Position numbers and translations under genes: made by a program | Source of the DNA: Rutstroemia sp. NJR-2017a BVV2 | Taxonomy: Eukaryota; Ascomycota; Leotiomycetes; Helotiales; Rutstroemiaceae | Direction of reading: 5' to 3' | Assembly (NCBI GenBank): GCA_002946415.1 | Contig: NJPS01000058.1 | Location: forward strand, 1 to 64,000 | DNA: 64,000 nucleotides | Notes under the pieces: model-generated | The model's input: only the letters and a program-made list of their open reading frames with translations | What the model was told of the DNA's origin: nothing | The model's database searches: none | In this document: positions 58,064 through 64,000 of the stretch, in pieces | Layout: each line of letters starts with the position of its first letter | Position numbering within the stretch: position 1 is the stretch's first letter

Positions 58064-59616
58064 ATGCTGCGATCATTTTCGCATAATGCTGCCAAGGTGA
58101 CAAACGGAATCAGCTTACAGCAAAGTTCCAAAATCCATGTACCGGCATGGAGGCCTGCATCCCCTCTAGATGAGTATGAATCCCTACATTCGATCGATTT
58201 GAAGTTTTTCGGCTCTGACAATATCAGATGGGTAGGCAAAGATGCCAGACCCATCAGCTTGAGACAGCTCATGGTCTTTGGCCGGTCGTTGACTGAAGCT
58301 CGATTGATCAGCTCTGCAAATTATGTGCGCACCGAACTTCCTACGAGGTAACACAGGCTCCGCACAATCTCCAAGTCTCTCATTAACCATCATGGCAGGC
58401 TGGCGCACCGCATTCGGGACATGCAAACGCTTCCATACGTCGTTGTCACAAATCCCCATATGAGTCAGGTTTACGAACTGTACTACAAAGCTTTTGAAAG
58501 TCTGCGGCGGGTACGAGAGGTCAAGACACTGGATGATAATGACAAATTATGTAAAGTCATAACGACAACTCTGCAAGAGCATCTCACTGTGATCCCAACG
58601 CTTGCAATGGGTGTGCTTGAGTGTCGAGACCTGATGAGACCAGAGGATATGGACAAGTTCATGAACACGATTTTACGTTCGGTACTACTTCCTTCTTCCA
58701 TATGATGTTAGCACGCAGCTGCTAATGGTACAATCGAATACAGAGGATCTCTCGACGTGTTATTGCAGGTATGTAGCTTCCAAAGTTATTCGCACCAGAA
58801 TTATGCTGATTTTTTTCCCGTCTGGTAGAACAGCACCTTGCTTTGACCGAAACTTTCAACTCGCACTGGCATTTTTCAGAATCAAAACCAATAGAAACTG
58901 AATTTGTGGGGGAGGTATTCCTCAAGTGCAACGCGAAAGAAGTGGTTGAACGAGTTGGCAAAGAAGTTCAAGCGCTCATATCCGTCACATTCGGAACGGC
59001 CACACCAATGCCCGAGATTCGATTAGCGGGACATCTGGAAGCAACCTTCCCCTATATCCTTAGCCACCTCGAATATATAGTTGGCGAGCTTCTGCGGAAT
59101 TCGGTGCAAGCCGTGGTAGAAAGACAAAGAAACGGACGAAACCCTCATCAACAACCACCGGCAATCGACGTAACAGTCTGCGAAGCACCCCAACATGTAA
59201 TTATCCGTGTCTCCGACCAGGGAGGCGGCATACCCCGCGACATCCTCCCTTACCTCTGGTCCTTCAGCAAAGGACCCCGCAGCACGCAACGTCTCGAAAA
59301 CCTAACCCAAGTTCCCAAAATGGCCGCCACAATGCAAGAACTCAAAGTCTCCGAAATACCCCCCGAATTCCGCGAAACCCTTGCTCAGCACGGCCCAACC
59401 ACACGCGATAGCTCCCTCTCATCTCTCTCCAGTCGACCACCCAATCTTCGGCTCGGAATGGGTTTACCCCTAAGTCGCGTGTATGCTGAATATTGGGCTG
59501 GCAGTCTGGAATTGCATAGTCTGGAGGGCTATGGCTGCGATGCATTTTTGCAGATCTCGAAGCTGGGAAATAAGAATGAACAGTTGACTATGAGGGCGAG
59601 TATGGATGCTGTATAG
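58064..59616 (+). CDS. mitochondrial pyruvate/branched-chain dehydrogenase kinase
   Basis: GHKL-fold Ser kinase of the PDK/BCKDK family, which inactivates the E1 alpha subunit of a mitochondrial 2-oxoacid dehydrogenase complex. Four exons: 58064-58347, 58399-58681, 58744-58768 (25 nt) and 58829-59616; phases close to give 459 aa. N-terminal four-helix domain: RPISLRQLMVFGRSLTEARL, LAHRIRDMQTLPYVVVTNPH, MGVLECRDLM. The tiny exon makes LRSRISRRVIAEQHLAL. ATP-binding core: N-box HLEYIVGELLRNSVQAVVER, G1 SDQGGGIPRDI, G2 GMGLPLSRVYAEYWAGSLEL with GYGCDAF. Between G1 and G2 there is a long, Ser-rich insert (about 65 residues). Which yeast Pkp paralogue it matches is not resolved. Start 58064 is chosen for a short, basic mitochondrial presequence (MLRSFSHNAAK). 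Confidence 0.9.
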
Positions 59617-60182
59617 AGATATATTTTGGTTTTGAATATACCCGGCATGGGAGAACGGAAGAGCGGAAAAGAATATATTGGGAGCCACTCATGTATTTGG
59701 AGCGGGTAGCTGATATAGCTGATACATAGTCGACGGTTTTCAAACTATAAATATATCTTCATCTTTCACATTCATCACACTTGTTCTATTTGTGCTAGCA
59801 TTATCAAGACACCTGAGCCAAATTGAAAATAATTATACGAGCAAAAATTATCATAAAGAAGCATGAATTACATCGTGGCTAAAACTAATGAAAATAGAAG
59901 GCCATGAAGCTACTTGAGAGAATTAAGGGTGCCTTCCGAACGTCAACTGTCGAAGTAGAGTAAAAAAAGATAAGTAGAAGAAATTAACACCCAAAGAAGT
60001 CGCCAAAGGAATTTCCTTTTTCTGCAACAATCACTTCCACTAACAGGCAGCAGATAGATAGCTCTTTTCTCCATTCTTTGATATCATCTTTCAAGAAAAA
60101 TCCAATTTTCGAGACGCCCTCCATGACGAAATGTGATGTGAACTCCCTCAATTTTCTTTCGAACCGATGAAAAACACTAATC
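59617..60182. other. intergenic between convergent kinase and septin genes
   Basis: 566 bp, AT-rich, 3' flanks of both neighbours. A 70-codon minus-strand frame (59984-60196) overlaps the septin stop and looks like UTR read-through. No gene. Confidence 0.5.
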
Positions 60183-61537
60183 TTAACGGCGACCATGACT
60201 GCGAACAGCGTTACCTTGCATTTGTTCGAGTTCCTGCTCTAGAGATTTGATGGCCGCGTGGGTGCTCTCCAAATCCTTGTTCAGACGATCACGTTCGCTG
60301 ATGAGTTTCTGCTCCCATTGTCGGAATCGGTGTTCTTCGATCTTGACTTGCTCGGTGAAGCGCTTCCTCAAGCTCTCTTCCTCCTCCTTGAACTTGGGGT
60401 TGTCGAGTTTTCTGGGACGGGCCTCGCCGAATTTACGGGTCTCCATTTGTTGAGCGCGGTAGGCTTCGTAGTGGGCTTCTTCGGTGGTGTGGATGAGGTC
60501 AAGCATGTGAGTTCGGATGAGGATGGAACGGAGTTTCTTGAAATCGCAGTGGTCTTCGTTCTCAACTTCTGCTACACCCCAGGAGTATTGACGACCCTTC
60601 ACGATACGTCCGTCGGTGGTCTTGACGTCCTTCTCGGATCCAATAACGGCGAATGGCATGGCGGCCATCAGACTTCGTGCATGTTGTGCTGCGGCCTCAT
60701 CGTCCTCCTCGACTGGTGGGGTGTATATCTTAATGCCTTGTGCCTCGATAACTGCTCCGATCTACACGAAGAATTATTAGCTTTTTGGAGAACATCAAAA
60801 AATTAGGGGTCCTCGTACTCTTTGCTTGAAGCGAGCCAGATCAGCGGGGCTCAAGGTATCAGCTTTCGCAACAACTGGAATTAAGTTGACTCTTGAGCTA
60901 AGTCGCTTCATGACCTCAATGTCCAGAGGCTTCAGGGTGTGGCCGGTGGGGCGGATGAAGTACAAGCATGCGTGTACACGTAGATCGATTTTATCAGAAC
61001 GACGAGGTTGTTGCTCTTGCAACATATAAGACTCATGTTGATCATCCAGGAACTCAATAATTGGCATCCAGGAATCACGGTTGTTAACGTAGTCTCCGAA
61101 CCCAGGTGTATCAATAACGGTCAACCGAACTAAATTAATGTCAACAAAACTGTCGAATGATATCTTTCCATTTCAGTATCAAGTGAATGTCGTGTAATCG
61201 TACCTTTGAAGAATTTCTCTTCTAATTCCGCCTTTGTGATTTCGATCTCGACGGTCTTGTCGACCTGCTTTGCGTGTCTGCGTTTGTGATCGGCATAGTT
61301 CTTAATTGTGGTAGAGAAGAGAGTGTTGATGAAGGTCGTCTTTCCAAGTCCAGATTCACCAGCTACCTATAAAATTGATTTGTTAGATGCAGTTATCTCC
61401 ATATCCAAGAAAAGAATGCCTACCATAATAGTGAAAGCAGCTCCTCTCTTCGCGACAATTTTGTGTCGCTGATTTGGCAGATTCGCAATACCAATGGGGG
61501 AAGCAGTACTCTCCGCGGTAGGTGGTGGTGGTGCCAT
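60183..61537 (-). CDS. cdc12: septin, Cdc12 type (AspC-like)
   Basis: Filament-forming GTPase of the septin ring at septa and hyphal tips. Four exons: 61424-61537, 61204-61366, 60819-61129 and 60183-60761; 388 aa in frame. The N-terminus (APPPPTAESTASPIGIANLP, then NQRHKIVAKRG) is characteristic of the Cdc12 group. GTPase motifs: P-loop VAGESGLGKTTF, G3 VIDTPGFGDYVNN, G4 VVAKADTLSP. The septin unique element is seen (SWGVAEVENEDHCDFKKLRS, LIRTHMLDLI), and a C-terminal coiled coil (about 300-380, rich in Glu/Lys/Leu heptads) ends in RSHGRR. Assignment to Cdc12 rather than Cdc3/10/11 rests on NLPNQRHKIVAKRG and the short N-terminus. Confidence 0.92.
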
Positions 61538-61920
61538 TGTGAGAAATTAATCTAGTCTTTCTGATATGGAGAAGGAAGGCCGAAGATGTCAAAGAGTGGA
61601 ATTGAGTCGGAAAGAAGTTGCGGTCGTGGGGTTGAACGGTGTGGTTTGTGAAATTAATTGTTTCCGATGTTTCTATCGGACGTGGTTCGTTCAGGAGGTT
61701 CTGCTGGTGAAATTCGAGTTGCAGCTGCCCCTGGCCCATTTCGCCTAGCACCCCAATATTAGGAAAGCCACTAACGGCAAATAATCTACGCTAAATCTCT
61801 AGCTTGCATATCGGATTAATTCTTCGGATTAACTCGAAAAATTTCCAAATAGTGAGAAATGCGATAAGATCTGAAGCTTCTGAAGAATCCATTGTATAAT
61901 ATGCAAATTGAACGGTGACG
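61538..61920. promoter_or_regulatory. divergent intergenic region between cdc12 and pwp2
   Basis: About 380 bp between divergent starts; must hold both promoters. It includes a C-rich antisense patch near 61700 and AT-rich sequence 61790-61870. No motif is assigned with confidence. Confidence 0.4.
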
Positions 61921-64000
61921 ATGAAGACGGGGTTTAAGGTGAGAAATGTTCTACATTTCCAAGTTCTAATAGTTGCTGATCCTGAGCTTTAGTTCTCCAA
62001 CCTTTTAGGGACGGTTTATAGCAAAGGGAACCTTCTCTTTAGTCCAGATGGAACATGTCTCTTTTCACCAGTAGGGAATCGAGTAACAATTTTTGATCTT
62101 GTAAAGTGAGGGACACCTTGTTTGAATATGCGAATCCAATGCTGATATCTTTGCAGTAATAAATCTCACACATTACCATTTGCGCATCGAAAAAACATAG
62201 CACGTTTGGGCCTGACACCGCGGGGCAACTTATTACTATCCATTGACGAGGATGGGCGCGCAGTCTTGACGAACGTTCCGCGGAGGATCGTTCTTCACCA
62301 CTTCACCTTCAAGTCTGCGGTATCTGCCATCGCATTTTCTCCGTCAGGGCGCCACTTTGCGGTAGGAGTTGGGCGCATGATAGAAGTGTGGCACACGCCT
62401 TCAACACCAGATACGAACACAGAGGGAGAACTAGAATTTGCGCCATTCGTTCGACATAGGGTCTACGCAGGTCATTATGATACAGTTCAGAGCATTGAGT
62501 GGTCTAGCGACTCGCGCTTCTTCCTAAGTGCCGCAAAGGATCTGACAGCCCGAATATGGAGTTTGGATCCAGAAGAGGGCTTCATTCCTACAACATTGGC
62601 TGGTCACCGGGAAGGAGTCATGGGAGCTTGGTTCTCAAAAGACCAAGAAACAATATATACTGTCAGCAAAGATGGTGCAGTGTTTCAATGGGCATATATC
62701 AAAAATCCCAATGCGCCTGAGCCGGAAGATGACGATATGGATGAAGACGACGATGCACAGTTGCAGTGGAGGATTACCGAGAGGCATTACTTCATGCAGC
62801 AACACGCGAAAGTAAATTGCGTTGCATACCACGCCGAAACGAACCTACTAGTTGCTGGATTTTCGAATGGAGTTTTCGGGCTTTACGAAATGCCAGAATT
62901 TAACATGATACACACGCTCAGTATTTCGCAAAATGACATCGATTTTGTCACGATAAACAAAAGTGGTGAGTGGCTAGCGTTCGGAGCCTCGAAATTGGGA
63001 CAGCTCTTGGTATGGGAGTGGCAATCTGAATCATACATATTGAAGCAACAAGGTCATTTTGACTCGATGAATGCTTTGGTTTACTCTCCAGATGGACAAA
63101 AGATAATCACAACTGCAGACGATGGAAAGATCAAAGTGTGGGATGTGAATACCGGTTTCTGCATTGTTACCTTCACAGAGCATACAAGTGGAGTAACAGC
63201 ATGCGAGTTTGCGAAAAGAGGAAATGTTCTCTTCACATCGAGTCTGGATGGTTCTATCAGAGCCTGGGATTTAATACGGTATCGAAATTTCAGAACATTC
63301 ACGGCTCCGACACGACTTTCATTTTCCTCGTTAGCTGTGGATCCAAGTGGAGAAGTTGTTTGTGCTGGATCGCTGGACTCCTTCGAAATTCACATCTGGT
63401 CAGTACAGACCGGTCAATTACTAGATAGATTAGCAGGTCACGAAGGGCCTGTGTCTTCATTAGCATTTGCACCTAATGGAGGTGTGGTGGTGAGCGGAAG
63501 TTGGGATCACACAGTTCGTATCTGGTCAATTTTCGACCGGACGCAAACCAGTGAACCGCTTCAACTGCAGGCCGATGTGCTAGACGTTGCATTCCGACCT
63601 GACTCTTTACAGCTCGCCGTCTCGACTCTCGATGGTCAATTGACATTCTGGTCCGTCTCAGAAGCCGAACAGCAATCCGGTGTCGACGGACGAAGAGATG
63701 TATCAGGTGGACGTAAAATCACTGATCGTCGAACAGCCGCCAACGCCGCTGGAAACAAAAGTTTCAGCACAATCAGATATAGTGCTGACGGTACCTGCGT
63801 ACTAGCAGGCGGTAACAGCAAATATATCTGTCTCTACTCCGTCTCATCCCTCGTCCTCCTCAAACGCTTCACAGTAAGCATCAACCTCTCCCTCTCCGGC
63901 ACCCAAGAATTCCTCAACAGCAAACTCCTCACCGAAGCCGGTCCTACCGACCTCATCGACGACCAAGGCGAAGCCTCCGACCTCGAAGATCGCATCGACC
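61921..64000 (+). CDS. pwp2: periodic tryptophan protein 2 / UTP-B subunit (partial, cut by the window end)
   Basis: WD40 protein of the UTP-B subcomplex in the U3 snoRNP/90S pre-ribosome, needed for 18S rRNA maturation in the nucleolus. Exon 1 is only 18 nt (61921-61938, MKTGFK), exon 2 is 61993-62105, and exon 3 opens at 62157 and stays open to 64000. The junctions restore the conserved starts FSNLLGTVYSKGNL and VTIFDLVNNKSHTLPF. Many WD repeats are visible: GHYDTVQSIEWSSDSRFFLS, DLTARIWSLD, GHFDSMNALVYSPDGQKI, DDGKIKVWDVNTG, GHEGPVSSLAFAPNGGVVVS, WDHTVRIWS. An acidic insertion (EPEDDDMDEDDDAQ) is typical of Pwp2. The missing part is the end of the second propeller and the C-terminal Utp12 domain. 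Confidence 0.95.

Noticed and set aside
1..64000. tRNA genes, rRNA genes and CRISPR arrays
   Set aside because: I looked for T-loop GGTTCGAATCC-like boxes with matching acceptor stems and found none convincing. No rRNA-like stretch or regularly spaced direct-repeat array was seen; the tandem repeats present are microsatellites or single duplications.

Overview
The window reads as nuclear DNA of a filamentous ascomycete (Pezizomycotina). Genes are close together, carry short GT-AG introns (mostly 49-125 nt, many with a CTAAC/CTGAC-like branch point), and are typical fungal genes: glucosidase II alpha, nucleoside diphosphate kinase, TIM22, Prp45/SNW1, a p24 cargo receptor, Ubp15, Sfh5, a mitochondrial dehydrogenase kinase, a Cdc12-type septin and Pwp2. 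Protein style and gene families suggest Leotiomycetes/Helotiales (Sclerotiniaceae-like), but that placement is inference.

Layout. Positions 1-276 are almost pure C. An 18.24-kb block follows and is present twice in direct tandem (277-18516 and 18528-36767, offset exactly 18,251 bp). Every long open frame in the first copy recurs in the second with an identical protein. Each unit holds glucosidase II alpha (-), divergent NDK (+), a FAM210-like mitochondrial protein (-), a MITE-like element, an F-box gene (+), a possible tiny membrane protein (+), a secreted Thr/Val-rich protein (-), TIM22 (-), a membrane-anchored GH16 glucanase (-) and about 2 kb of apparently non-coding DNA. The units meet at an 11-bp filler followed by a C-run like the one that ends the window-start poly-C. 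Duplication versus assembly error cannot be settled from the sequence, but the perfect identity and the poly-C at both left edges call for caution.

The single-copy DNA to the right starts with an accessory block (about 36.9-46.8 kb): a fungal CorA-like two-TM membrane protein (-), a possible 63-aa gene (+), a protein kinase fused to a degenerate STAND/NTPase-like module (+), a large DUF7025-type AAA+ ATPase (-) convergent with it, and a Tc1/mariner transposase relic. This is the most likely place for a poorly described signalling or incompatibility-type system. From 47 kb to the right edge the content returns to housekeeping: spliceosome (SNW1), ER-Golgi traffic (p24), deubiquitination (Ubp15), phosphoinositide transfer (Sfh5), mitochondrial kinase, septin, and the 90S pre-ribosome protein Pwp2, cut by the window end.

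Exon models were built by hand from splice-site consensus, reading-frame phase and family knowledge. Most multi-exon models close in frame, which supports them, but no alignment or transcript data were available.
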